The notes below the pieces were generated by a model. The model worked only from the letters and a program-made list of their open reading frames with translations, did no database searches and was not told the DNA's origin. The position numbers and the translations under genes were made by a program. A DNA stretch of 64,000 bases from Hydrogenophaga sp. GTDB lineage: Bacteria; Pseudomonadota; Gammaproteobacteria; Burkholderiales; Burkholderiaceae_C. Shown here piece by piece: positions 31,724-40,401 of this stretch. Each line of letters opens with the position of its first letter. The first letter of the stretch is position 1. The stretch lies in contig NZ_JAUSCF010000035.1 in assembly GCF_030651625.1 (NCBI RefSeq), forward strand, positions 1-64,000. The letters are read 5' to 3'.

Positions 31724-33898
31724 TCAGCCCACCGCCCGACAGGCGGCAAACTGCACGTACCAGTCCAGACAACCCGGATTGGCCATGGCCTCCTTGTTGA
31801 TCACTTTTTCCAGCGGCTGGCCCAGCAACAGCTTCTTGATGGGCAGTTCCTGCTTCTTGCCCGAGAGCGTGCGCGGGATTTCTTCGACCTGGAAAACGTC
31901 GTTGGGCACAAAGCGCGGCGACAACGCGGTCTTGATCGCGTCCACGATGCGGGCCCTCATGTCCGCATCCAGCGCCACGCCGGGACGCAGCACCACGAAC
32001 AGCGGCATGTAGCTCTCGCGGCCCAGGTACTCCAGATCCACCACCATGCTGTCGAGCACCTCGGGCAGCGCCTCCACCGCGCTGTAGAGCTCGCTGGTGC
32101 CCATGCGCAGGCCGTGGCGGTTGATCGTGGCATCCGATCGGCCGTAGATCACGCACGAGCCGTCCGGGTGGATGCGCAGCCAGTCGCCATGGCGCCAGAC
32201 GGCGCCAGCGTCCTTTTCAAGATTGCCACCGCCGGGACGGCGACCGTGACCCTCGGGATACATGTCGAAGTAACTGCCGATCAGGCGCCGGTTGTCGGTG
32301 TCGCCCACAAAGTAAAGCGGCATGGACGGAATGGGCTGCGCGCACACCAGCTCGCCCACCTCGTCGATCACCGGCTGCCCCTGCTCGTTCCAGGCCTCCA
32401 CCGCGCAGCCCATGAGCCGGCACTGCATGCGGCCGGGGGTCTGGGGCAGTTCGCGGTTGCCGCCAATAAACGCCCCCGCAAAGTCGGTGCCGCCTGAGAT
32501 GTTGCACCACCAGATATTGCCCCCACGCTCCGCCGCTGCGCGGGTCGCTGCCCCCCGAGGGGGCTGATTCGCCTTGGGGCGGCCCGGCGGCGAATCGTCG
32601 TTCGCTCCGGCCACAACCCTGAGACGCCGAAACTGCTCTGTCCCCCAGTTCTGCGCCTCTTCCGACAATGGCGACCCGGTGCTGCCCAGCGCCCGCACTT
32701 TCGACAGATCGCCACACGCAGACAGGTCCACCCCCGCCTTCAAACAGTTCGCGAAAAACGCCGCCCCCGCGCCAAAGAAGGTCACGTCCGTTTCTGCAGC
32801 GAAGCGCCACAGCGTGGTCCAGTCTGGCTTTTCCTTTGAGCCCCCCGGATTGCCATCAAAGATCACGCAGGTGGTGCCGCCCAGCAGGCCGCTGGTCTGT
32901 GCGTTCCACATCACCCAGCCGGTGGAGCTGTACCAGTGGTAGCGCTCGCCCCAGCTGTTGGCGTGGTAGCTGCAGCCCACGTCGTTGTGCAGAATCTTCA
33001 GAGCCAGCGCCACGATGAGCGTGCCGCCATGACCATGCACGATGGGCTTGGGCAGGCCGGTGGTGCCGCTGCTGTAGACGATCCACAGCGGGTGGTCGAA
33101 GGGCAGCCACACGGGCTCGAAAGCCGCGGTGTCCGCATCGTCACGCGATACGGCTTCGGTCCAGTCCGTGCAAGGCGCCAAGACCTGCAACGCATGTTCG
33201 CGCGCGGCCTCATCTTCGGCCAGGTTGGTGTGCAGCAGCACGTGCCGCACCGTGGGCAGGGCGGCGCGCAGTTCGGCCACCACGCCCAGCCTGTCAAAGT
33301 CCTTGTGGCCGTAGGTGACGCCATCGCACGCGATCAGCACCACCGGCTCGATCTGCCGGAAACGGTCGAGCACGGCGTGGGTGCCCATGTCGGGCGCGCA
33401 GATGCTCCACACCGCGCCAATGCTCACCGTGGCCAGAAAAGCCACCATGGCCTCCGGCACGTTGGGCAGGTACGCCGCCACCTTGTCGCCTGGCTTCACG
33501 CCCTGCGCCTGCAGATGCAGCGCCAGCGAGGCCACCTGGCGCTGCAGCTCAGGCCAGCTCAGCTCCACTTGCCGGCCTTTTTCGTTTCGGCTGATGACCG
33601 CTGCAAAACCCGCTTCGTGCGCCGGCTTCACATGCCGCAACGCCTGCTGCGCGTAGTTCACCCGCGCACCGGGAAACCACTGCGCGCCAGGCATCACGTT
33701 GTTCGCCAGCACAGCGGTGTGCGGTGTGGGCGACTGTATGTCGAAGTAGTCCCAGATGCTCTGCCAGAAGGCATCCAGATCGGTGGTGGACCAGCGCCAG
33801 AGTGCATCGTAATGGTCGAAGTGCAGGTCGTGGTGTTCGGCCAGCCAGTTCTGGTAGAGGCGGATCTGGGGAATGTGGTCGGGGGATGAAGTGTTCAT
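31724..33898 (-). CDS. Acetoacetyl-CoA synthetase with an in-frame repeat insertion
   Basis: A 724-residue acyl-adenylating enzyme: acetoacetate + ATP + CoA to acetoacetyl-CoA. ANL signatures are YSSGTTGLPKPIVHGHGG (ATP loop), WYSSTGWVMWN, FDMYPEG, WRHGDWLRIHPDGSCVIYGR and the C-terminal Lys in PRTLSGKKQELPIKKLL. The family is usually near 650 residues. One excess part, about residues 434-460, is translated palindromic repeat between FRRLRVVAGAN and NIWWCNISGGTDF; a second (GHGRRPGGGNLEKDAGA) follows FDMYPE. The insert lies in a surface-like loop before a substrate-site motif, so activity may survive. The ATG at 33898 was chosen; 33931 is possible. Confidence 0.88.
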   Translation of the reverse strand: MNTSSPDHIPQIRLYQNWLAEHHDLHFDHYDALWRWSTTDLDAFWQSIWDYFDIQSPTPHTAVLANNVMPGAQWFPGARVNYAQQALRHVKPAHEAGFAAVISRNEKGRQVELSWPELQRQVASLALHLQAQGVKPGDKVAAYLPNVPEAMVAFLATVSIGAVWSICAPDMGTHAVLDRFRQIEPVVLIACDGVTYGHKDFDRLGVVAELRAALPTVRHVLLHTNLAEDEAAREHALQVLAPCTDWTEAVSRDDADTAAFEPVWLPFDHPLWIVYSSGTTGLPKPIVHGHGGTLIVALALKILHNDVGCSYHANSWGERYHWYSSTGWVMWNAQTSGLLGGTTCVIFDGNPGGSKEKPDWTTLWRFAAETDVTFFGAGAAFFANCLKAGVDLSACGDLSKVRALGSTGSPLSEEAQNWGTEQFRRLRVVAGANDDSPPGRPKANQPPRGAATRAAAERGGNIWWCNISGGTDFAGAFIGGNRELPQTPGRMQCRLMGCAVEAWNEQGQPVIDEVGELVCAQPIPSMPLYFVGDTDNRRLIGSYFDMYPEGHGRRPGGGNLEKDAGAVWRHGDWLRIHPDGSCVIYGRSDATINRHGLRMGTSELYSAVEALPEVLDSMVVDLEYLGRESYMPLFVVLRPGVALDADMRARIVDAIKTALSPRFVPNDVFQVEEIPRTLSGKKQELPIKKLLLGQPLEKVINKEAMANPGCLDWYVQFAACRAVG
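32519..32597. repeat. Palindromic repeat inside the acetoacetyl-CoA synthetase gene
   Basis: About 76 bp, nearly identical to the copy at 17922-17998 and read in a different frame. It encodes PGRPKANQPPRGAATRAAAE and flanking residues. Confidence 0.85.
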
Positions 33899-34027
33899 GG
33901 CATCGCTTGTTGTGGGAGCCGGTTGGAGCATGGCCTGTCTCTTGAGACGCAGATTAGCAGGGCGCAACCGGTTGTGCAGTCGCCAGCGGGCAAGCACGAT
34001 GGAAACCGTCTTTCCTACAATGCCGAC

Positions 34028-34510
34028 ATGCTTGCCGCCCCCACACTCGAACCCGCTCTGGAACTCACTGTTCACGTCGCCACGCCCATCGAAGCCGGCG
34101 ACGTCGTCGGTCTCAACAGCCGCGGCAGGCGCCGCATCATCCCCATCACCGGCGGCACGGTCAGCGGGCGCATCAATGGGCGCGTGATGGCTGGCGGGGC
34201 GGACTTTCAGCTGGTGGTGAGTGCCACGAGTGCCGACCTGGACGCCCGTTACCTGCTTCAGCTGGACGACACCGAATGGGCCGGTGCGCACGTGTTCGTG
34301 CAGAACCGCGCGCTGCGTCGGGGTTCGCCGGAAGACATCGCACGGCTGGTTCGCGGCGAGCCGGTGGACCCGGCCGCCATCTACTTCCGCTGTGCGCCCA
34401 CTTTCGAGGTGTCGCACCCGGCGCTGGCCTGGATGACGGAGAGCCTGTTCATCGGCACCGGGGCGCGCTTCCCCGACCGGGTGGAAATGCGCTTCTTCCG
34501 CGTCGCCTGA
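34028..34510 (+). CDS. DUF3237 family protein
   Basis: 160 residues with the DUF3237 barrel pattern: ELTVHVATPIEAGDVVGLNS at the start, TGGTVSGRINGRVMAGGADF (near 44-63), and YFRCAPTFEVSHPALAWMTE (near 120-139) with the ending FIGTGARFPDRVEMRFFRV. The function is unknown; members often neighbour aromatic or lipid catabolism genes. It is divergent from acetoacetyl-CoA synthetase with 129 bp between the starts. The start MLAAPTLEPA was chosen over a longer frame without similarity. Confidence 0.83.
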   Translation: MLAAPTLEPALELTVHVATPIEAGDVVGLNSRGRRRIIPITGGTVSGRINGRVMAGGADFQLVVSATSADLDARYLLQLDDTEWAGAHVFVQNRALRRGSPEDIARLVRGEPVDPAAIYFRCAPTFEVSHPALAWMTESLFIGTGARFPDRVEMRFFRVA

Positions 34511-34600
34511 AAGACAGCGCCGAACCCGTGCCGCCGGTCCGTCTGGTGGGGCGGGCACGAAACGTGCAGAATCGCCGCCACCTTAGCAATGGAGATTCTC

Positions 34601-35953
34601 ATGGCCCTGTTTCAGTGGACCGAAAAACCCGCCAGCACGCTGGACGCCGGCGGCGTCATCGCGCCGGACGAACGCCTGCCCTGGCCCCAGACCACGGTCA
34701 TGGGCGTGCAACACGTCATCGCCATGTTTGGTGCCACGGTGTTGGCGCCACTGCTCATGGGCTTTGACCCGAACGTGGCCATTCTCATGAGCGGCATCGG
34801 CACGCTCATCTTCTTCTTCATTACCGGTGGCAAGGTACCCAGCTACCTGGGTTCAAGCTTTGCGTTCATCGGTGTGGTGATCGCGGCCAGCGGCTATGCA
34901 GGCCCCGGCCCCAATGCCAACCTGGGCGTGGCGCTGGGCGGTATCGTCATCTGCGGCCTGGTCTACACGATCATCGGCTTCATCGTGCATGCGACCAACG
35001 TCAAGCACACCCGGTCCGTACCCATGGCCGGAATGGTCGTGGACGAAGTGGAGCAAGGCGCAGCGGTGCACTGGATCGAACGGCTCATGCCACCGGTGGT
35101 GACCGGCACGGTGGTTGCCGTGATCGGCCTGAACCTGGCGGCCATTCCCATCAAGAACATGGCGCCCACCGGGTTTGACGCCTGGATGCAGGCGGTGACC
35201 TTCATCAGCGTGGGCCTGGTGGCCGTGTACACGCGAGGCATGACGCAGCGCCTGCTGATCCTGGTCGGCCTGATCGCGGCCAGCCTGATCTACGCGGTGC
35301 TCACCAACGGGCTTGGCCTGGGCAAACCCATTGACGTGTCGGGCATTGCCAGTGCGCCCTGGTTCGGCCTGCCCACGTTTGCCGCTCCGGTTTTCGAGAT
35401 GCAGGCCATTCTGCTGATCGCACCGGTGGCGCTGATTCTGGTGGCCGAGAATCTGGGCCACATCAAGGCCGTGAGCGCCATGACCGGGCGCGACCTCAAT
35501 CCGCACCTGGGCAAAGCCTTCATTGGTGACGGCGTGGCCACCATGGTCAGCGGCGCATCGGGTGGCACGGGCGTGACCACTTACGCCGAAAACATCGGCG
35601 TGATGGCCGCCACCAAAATCTATTCCACCGCCATGTTCGTGGTGGCCGCCGTGATCGCCATCGTGCTGGGCTTCAGCCCCAAATTCGGCGCACTCATCCA
35701 GGCCATTCCACTGGCCGTGATGGGCGGTGTGTCCATCGTGGTGTTTGGCCTGATCGCGATCGCCGGTGCCAAGATCTGGGTCGACAACAAGGTCGATTTT
35801 TCGGACAACCGCAACCTGCTGGTGGCCGCCATTCCCATCATCCTGGGCACCGGCGAATACACGCTCAAATTCGGTGAATTTGGCCTGGGTGGCATCGGCA
35901 CCGCCACCTTCGGCGCCATCTTCCTGTACTGGTTGCTCAGCCGCAAGCGCTGA
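34601..35953 (+). CDS. NCS2-family nucleobase permease (uracil-type)
   Basis: A 450-residue inner-membrane permease with about fourteen TM segments. Signatures are VMGVQHVIAMFGATVLAPLL (TM1), SYLGSSFAFIGVV, the substrate-site motif ILVAENLGHIKAVSAMTGRD with the essential Glu, and ASGGTGVTTYAENIGVMAAT. It resembles the UraA/RutG branch, so uracil or another pyrimidine driven by protons is most likely. The ATG at 34601 has GGAGA 7 bases before it. No pyrimidine genes are nearby. Confidence 0.92.
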   Translation: MALFQWTEKPASTLDAGGVIAPDERLPWPQTTVMGVQHVIAMFGATVLAPLLMGFDPNVAILMSGIGTLIFFFITGGKVPSYLGSSFAFIGVVIAASGYAGPGPNANLGVALGGIVICGLVYTIIGFIVHATNVKHTRSVPMAGMVVDEVEQGAAVHWIERLMPPVVTGTVVAVIGLNLAAIPIKNMAPTGFDAWMQAVTFISVGLVAVYTRGMTQRLLILVGLIAASLIYAVLTNGLGLGKPIDVSGIASAPWFGLPTFAAPVFEMQAILLIAPVALILVAENLGHIKAVSAMTGRDLNPHLGKAFIGDGVATMVSGASGGTGVTTYAENIGVMAATKIYSTAMFVVAAVIAIVLGFSPKFGALIQAIPLAVMGGVSIVVFGLIAIAGAKIWVDNKVDFSDNRNLLVAAIPIILGTGEYTLKFGEFGLGGIGTATFGAIFLYWLLSRKR

Positions 35954-36325
35954 GTCAGGCGACGCTGATCAAGTCCCCGTGAAGGTGCGAGCCCGGTTGC
36001 GGGATGAATGCAAGGCGCAAGACGCAGCGATACCGGGTCGTATCGCGAGGATTCTCAGCGCTGCAAACCGCCCGCAACCGGCACGCCCACCGCGCAGGAC
36101 GGGTTCAGCATGGCCGTGGCCATTGCCGCTGGTGTTTCATCCCCTCAGGGTGGGACACAGCGTTTCCAATTCACACTTTTTCATACATACTTTGACTCAA
36201 CTCAAGGTCAGGTAGGGGTTTCGTTCTCTTAATGGGTGCTCGTGTTTGCGGCGCTCCCCCGAACTGGCAAGAACCACCCCACCGCTGAATCTTTCATCCG
36301 TCTGGCGTCGACCCCCACCACACCC
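35954..36325. other. Gap without a recognisable gene
   Basis: 372 bp. The first part (about 35968-36070) resembles 61236-61290 in short blocks (gtccccgtgaa, a G/C block, then gcaaggcgcaa or gcaaagcgcaa), which suggests a weak dispersed sequence family. The last 150 bp before 36326 are AT-richer (ttcacactttttcatacatac), as expected of a promoter for the glycan operon, but I could not place -35/-10 boxes with confidence. Confidence 0.4.
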
Positions 36326-37471
36326 ATGAATAAATCACCTGTGCACTTTTCAGTTTCCATCCTTGCCAAGCTGCTGGTTTGTCTGGGTGTGGCCGTGCTG
36401 GCACAGGCACCGACCCTGTCCCTCGCATCGGAACCAGCGCAGGCTGCACGCAAGTCACCTCCTCCGCCCCCTGGCAACCTGCGCCTTTTTGTTTCTGGCC
36501 ACAGCCTGACCGACAACCCGATCGCCGACGACATACTCCAGATCGCCGCCAGTCAGGGCACCCCGGGGCGCTACAACCAGCAAATCCTCCTGGGCTCCAC
36601 CATCAGGGCGCGGACCCACGGACAGGGGAACTGGTCGGGCTACCGCCAGGGCAAGAATCGCGGGGGCACGAACACCGATGTCATCGCCGAGCTTCGAGAG
36701 GGCAAAGCCATCGGGGGAGACCGATACAGCGTCCTGCTGATCACCGAAAGGCACGATCTGGTGGGCGCCATGATCTGGGAAGACACCATTCGGCACCTGC
36801 GGCACTTCCATGAGCAGGCCTACAAGGCCAATCCGTCTGTGCAGACCCACCTTTACGCATCGTGGCTGGGCATCAAGAACAAGGCCGATCCGCAACCCTG
36901 GACCCGCTACGAGCGCGCAGCCGATCAGGCCTGGCAATGCGTTGCCCAACGGGTCAACACTTCTCTGGCCCACGAAGGCCGACCGGACCGCCTGCGACAC
37001 ATACCGGCAGGTGCCGCGCTGGCCGAACTGGTCGAACAGGCGACGCGCAAACAGGTGCCTGGCCTCACTCAGGCCAGTGTCCAGGCGACGGTGAATCAGC
37101 TTTTCACGGATGACGTGCACCTCACGCGTGCCGGTGCCTACTACGTGGCCCTGGTCTCCTATGCCACCATCTACGGACGTTCGCCCATCGGGGCGTGGGC
37201 ACCCGCCGGGATCGGTGGGGCACAGGCCAGCGCCCTGCAAACGGTGGCCTGGGACTTTGTCTCCCAGGCCTCGCAGGTCGACCCCAGAAATCCCTCTCTC
37301 ACCCAGTGCAAAAGCTACATGGTCGAGTCGTTCTGCGAGACCTTCTGGACCTACGTGGACCGTGCGGATGCCATCGGCAGCTGCAAGCGGACCTTCGCTC
37401 AAGCCAGCCCAGAGAATCCGTTGCACTTCGATCCCCAGAGGGATGCAGGGCACTGGCTTCCCACGCCCTGA
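36326..37471 (+). CDS. Exported SGNH-hydrolase-like protein
   Basis: A 381-residue protein with a signal peptide (ILAKLLVCLGVAVLAQAPTL, then SLASEP). The SGNH pattern is partial: block I LFVSGHSLTDN (near 56-66, Ser nucleophile) and block V TDDVHLTRAGAYYVAL near residue 265 (Asp-x-His). SGNH enzymes remove or transfer acetyl groups on glycans. It is the first gene of a five-gene glycan-related operon, 24 bp before the PIG-L gene. Four Cys near the C-terminus (SLTQCKSYMVESFCETFW, GSCKRTF) may form disulfides. The start MNKSPVHF was chosen to place the signal peptide at the N-terminus. Confidence 0.72.
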   Translation: MNKSPVHFSVSILAKLLVCLGVAVLAQAPTLSLASEPAQAARKSPPPPPGNLRLFVSGHSLTDNPIADDILQIAASQGTPGRYNQQILLGSTIRARTHGQGNWSGYRQGKNRGGTNTDVIAELREGKAIGGDRYSVLLITERHDLVGAMIWEDTIRHLRHFHEQAYKANPSVQTHLYASWLGIKNKADPQPWTRYERAADQAWQCVAQRVNTSLAHEGRPDRLRHIPAGAALAELVEQATRKQVPGLTQASVQATVNQLFTDDVHLTRAGAYYVALVSYATIYGRSPIGAWAPAGIGGAQASALQTVAWDFVSQASQVDPRNPSLTQCKSYMVESFCETFWTYVDRADAIGSCKRTFAQASPENPLHFDPQRDAGHWLPTP

Positions 37472-37495
37472 CCCGGCGCCACCTGAGGTCCGCCC

Positions 37496-38407
37496 ATGCC
37501 GCCCCTCTTGCAGGCTCTCCAGCGCCGCGTGGAACACGCCATCCGGCGGCACACCGCACGCCGGATGCTGGTGGCCCTCAAACGGGCGACCCACCGGCTC
37601 CCCTCCACCCTGCATGTGCCGGTCCGGTCTCGCGTACTCGTCATCGCCCCACATACCGACGACGAGGTGATTCCCTGTGGCGGCACGTTGCTGCAACACC
37701 GGCAACTGGGAAGCCAGACACGGGTGGTTTTTGCCACGGACAGCACGGCTGGGCTCGCCGATGCCGATCTGGCGCGTCGGCTGCAGAGGCTTCGTCGCGA
37801 CGAGTCCGAACAGGTGGCCAATGCCATGCAATTTGAGTCGGTGGTCCGGCTGGACTTGCCCGACGGCAGACTCGTTCGATACGAAACCACATTGGAAAAA
37901 CAGCTGGTTGACCAGATCCTGTCGTTTCAACCGGACATCATCTATTGCCCATTTCCTGGCGACGGACACGCCGATCACCAGGCCTGTGCCCTGGCGGTTG
38001 GGGACGCAGCGGTCCAGCTTGACTGGAAAGGACGCATGCATGCCTATGAGGTCTGGACCGCCCTTTGGCCCAACATCATGATCGACATCAGTGAGCAAGC
38101 CGCAGAGAAAGAGGACCTCATCCGCATGTACGCGTCCCAGATGGCGGACCGGGACTATGCCGCCGGCGTGCTGGGGCTCAACCGATACCGCGGTCTTCAG
38201 CACCGTGTTCGGTACGCAGAAGCCTTCTATGCCTGCGACGCGCGCGAATTCCAGGCCCTGACCAACCTCCTGAACCAGTTGGCGCCTTCATCACACACTG
38301 CGGGCGAGCACACCCCGCAAGTGAATGCACCGCTGAGCGGCCGGAGTGAACAAGCCGGGCGGAAGGCCCGTTCCGCAGCACCAGCAGGCAACACCCCCCA
38401 CCCATGA
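37496..38407 (+). CDS. PIG-L/LmbE-family deacetylase
   Basis: A 303-residue zinc-dependent N-deacetylase of amino sugars. The metal motif is APHTDDE at residues 51-57 (His53, Asp55, Asp56), where Thr replaces the usual Pro, and the third ligand is in GDGHADHQACAL. Relatives (GlcNAc-PI deacetylase, MshB, BshB) act on GlcNAc attached to a lipid or small molecule. The last ~50 residues are a disordered, Ala/Thr/Pro-rich tail. The stop overlaps the methyltransferase start by 4 bp. Confidence 0.87.
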   Translation: MPPLLQALQRRVEHAIRRHTARRMLVALKRATHRLPSTLHVPVRSRVLVIAPHTDDEVIPCGGTLLQHRQLGSQTRVVFATDSTAGLADADLARRLQRLRRDESEQVANAMQFESVVRLDLPDGRLVRYETTLEKQLVDQILSFQPDIIYCPFPGDGHADHQACALAVGDAAVQLDWKGRMHAYEVWTALWPNIMIDISEQAAEKEDLIRMYASQMADRDYAAGVLGLNRYRGLQHRVRYAEAFYACDAREFQALTNLLNQLAPSSHTAGEHTPQVNAPLSGRSEQAGRKARSAAPAGNTPHP

Positions 38408-39252
38408 CCACGGAGAACCCCACTTTGCATACCCCCCTCTCAGGCTTGCGGCAACTGCTGACCATGGCGAAATCAATGGCCATCAACCTGTTGCTGGCCA
38501 TTCCATGGATGCGGCGCCTGGTGCTCCCGACCCATGTCACGGGCATGGACGGGAATGAAGAGCAGGCGCGGGAACTCCTCCGGTTTTTCGAAGGCATGGC
38601 AGACATTCGGGATGCTGTGATCCTGGAACTGGGTCCGGGCAAGACGCTGGAGACCCTTCAGTTCGCACGCGAGCGTGGTGCAAGGTACGTGATTGCCGCC
38701 GACATCGTCGCCTACCACTCCGAGGAGGCCGCCCAGCAGCGTGGCGTGGACTATCGCCTGTTTGACGGCGCCACCCTACCCGTCGCAGACGCCAGCGTGG
38801 ACATGGTCTGGGCTTGTTACTGCATGCAGCACTTTCGCGATCCACAGGCCATGCTCCAGGAAATCCATCGGGTGCTTCGCCCGGGTGGCACGCTCATTTG
38901 CCGCGTCGACCTGCGCGATCACTATCACATGTTCCACCGGGGCAAGCAATACGACTGCCTCCGCCATTCGGCGCGTGTCTGGCGCTGGATCGCCTGGAAC
39001 CGGTCGAGCTACGTCAACCGTTTGCGACTGTCCGAATGGCAGCGCCTGCTTGGCGAGGCCGGCTTCCGGACCAGCAAGCTGGTTCCACACGAGGATGTCC
39101 AGCTCCTGAAGGACAACCGGTCGCACAATTACCTGTCACACCTCGATGACCGGGACCTCAAGACCTACCGTTTTGACGGCAGCTTCCGGCGCACGCTCTG
39201 CATTCTCCTGGGTGCACTGCTCAATGGTTTGCTGATCGTCGACCACGGATGA
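38404..39252 (+). CDS. SAM-dependent methyltransferase (class I)
   Basis: 282 residues. SAM motif I is VILELGPGKTLETLQFA near 71-87, motif II GARYVIAADIVAYH, and the later DMVWACYCMQHFRDPQAML and EIHRVLRPGGTLICRVDLRD are the Methyltransf_11 pattern. It probably methylates a sugar, a lipid or a small acceptor of the same operon. It has a membrane-like stretch at the N-terminus (INLLLAIPWMRRLVLP) and a hydrophobic C-terminal end, so it may be membrane-associated. Confidence 0.85.
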   Translation: MTTENPTLHTPLSGLRQLLTMAKSMAINLLLAIPWMRRLVLPTHVTGMDGNEEQARELLRFFEGMADIRDAVILELGPGKTLETLQFARERGARYVIAADIVAYHSEEAAQQRGVDYRLFDGATLPVADASVDMVWACYCMQHFRDPQAMLQEIHRVLRPGGTLICRVDLRDHYHMFHRGKQYDCLRHSARVWRWIAWNRSSYVNRLRLSEWQRLLGEAGFRTSKLVPHEDVQLLKDNRSHNYLSHLDDRDLKTYRFDGSFRRTLCILLGALLNGLLIVDHG

Positions 39253-39288
39253 CATGGCCCCACCAAGCCCAGACAAAGGCCCTTCACC

Positions 39289-40401
39289 ATGTTGTCCCGT
39301 CCGGCTACCCACAGTGCGCGCGCGAATGACACGTACATTCCGACGCTGGACGGCTGGCGCGCTGTGGCGGTCGCGCTGGTCATCGGCAACCATGCCATCA
39401 GTTACCTCAGAGAACAGCAGTGGCCAGGCATGGAAATCGCCATTCGCCTGCTGGGTCACGGCGGCATAGGCGTCGACATCTTCTTTGCCTTGAGTGGCTA
39501 CCTGATATCGACCTTGCTGCTGAGTGAAAAAGAGCGTTCTGGCAGCGTCCATCTCGGCAGCTTCTATGTGCGCCGGGTCTTCCGAATCATTCCTCCCATT
39601 GCCGTTTACCTGGCCTGCCTGATCGCATTGCGGGGCATGGATCTGCTGCCGAAGGTCAACAACGACGAGCTGGTGGCTTCGCTTTTTTTCTTCCGCAATT
39701 ACATCGATACGGGCAGCTGGTACTCAAGCCATTTCTGGTCACTCGCGGTCGAAGAGCACTTCTATCTCGTCATCCCCTGGATCCTGCTGTGGCTCCTGCC
39801 CCGCCGCGCCGCCCAGGTGCTGGCAGGTCTGGCATTGACCTGCATCGTCGCCCGCTGGGTCACGCACGAATGGCACTTCTATCAGGGTTTCAATGCCGAA
39901 TTCCGCACCGAGAACCGGGTCGACGCACTGATGTGGGGGGCCTTCCTCGCCGTGATGCTCCGGGCCGATGAGCGGCGGCAGTGGCTGCAGCAACACCTGA
40001 CGGTGCCTCGGGTGCTCATGCTGGCTGGCATCGCTGCGTTCCTGATGATCGTGTGGCCAGGCATGCCATTGCGCCGCACGCTGGTCGCCCTGGTGCTGCC
40101 CCTGCTCATCATCTGCACGGTCCTTCATCCCTCGCACTGGGCCAGCCGGCCGCTGGAGTGGACGGGCATGCGCTGGATCGGCCGCCACTCCTACAGCCTG
40201 TACATCTGGCAAATGCTGTTCTTCGTCGATCTGCCACACCGGGACCTGCCGCTTGTTCAGACCCTGCCGGTGGCGCTGATCGCGTCTCTCGCGTGTGCCG
40301 CAGCCAGCTATCGCTTTGTCGAAAGACCCATGATCCGGCTGGGACACCAGTTGGCAGAGCGAGCGGCCAGCGCGCGCTCCATCACATTGAGACAGCCATG
40401 A
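39289..40401 (+). CDS. OafA/YrhL-type membrane acyltransferase
   Basis: A 370-residue acyltransferase-3 protein with about ten TM helices. It starts with the signature TYIPTLDGWRAVAVALVIGN, then HAISYL, and GIGVDIFFALSGYLIS is the second family block; SFYVRRVFRIIPP is the third. It O-acylates (usually acetylates) carbohydrates at the inner membrane, drawing acyl groups from the cytoplasm. With an SGNH protein and a deacetylase in the operon, acetyl-group traffic on a glycan is the likely theme. Its stop overlaps the glycosyltransferase start by 4 bp. Confidence 0.92.
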   Translation: MLSRPATHSARANDTYIPTLDGWRAVAVALVIGNHAISYLREQQWPGMEIAIRLLGHGGIGVDIFFALSGYLISTLLLSEKERSGSVHLGSFYVRRVFRIIPPIAVYLACLIALRGMDLLPKVNNDELVASLFFFRNYIDTGSWYSSHFWSLAVEEHFYLVIPWILLWLLPRRAAQVLAGLALTCIVARWVTHEWHFYQGFNAEFRTENRVDALMWGAFLAVMLRADERRQWLQQHLTVPRVLMLAGIAAFLMIVWPGMPLRRTLVALVLPLLIICTVLHPSHWASRPLEWTGMRWIGRHSYSLYIWQMLFFVDLPHRDLPLVQTLPVALIASLACAAASYRFVERPMIRLGHQLAERAASARSITLRQP

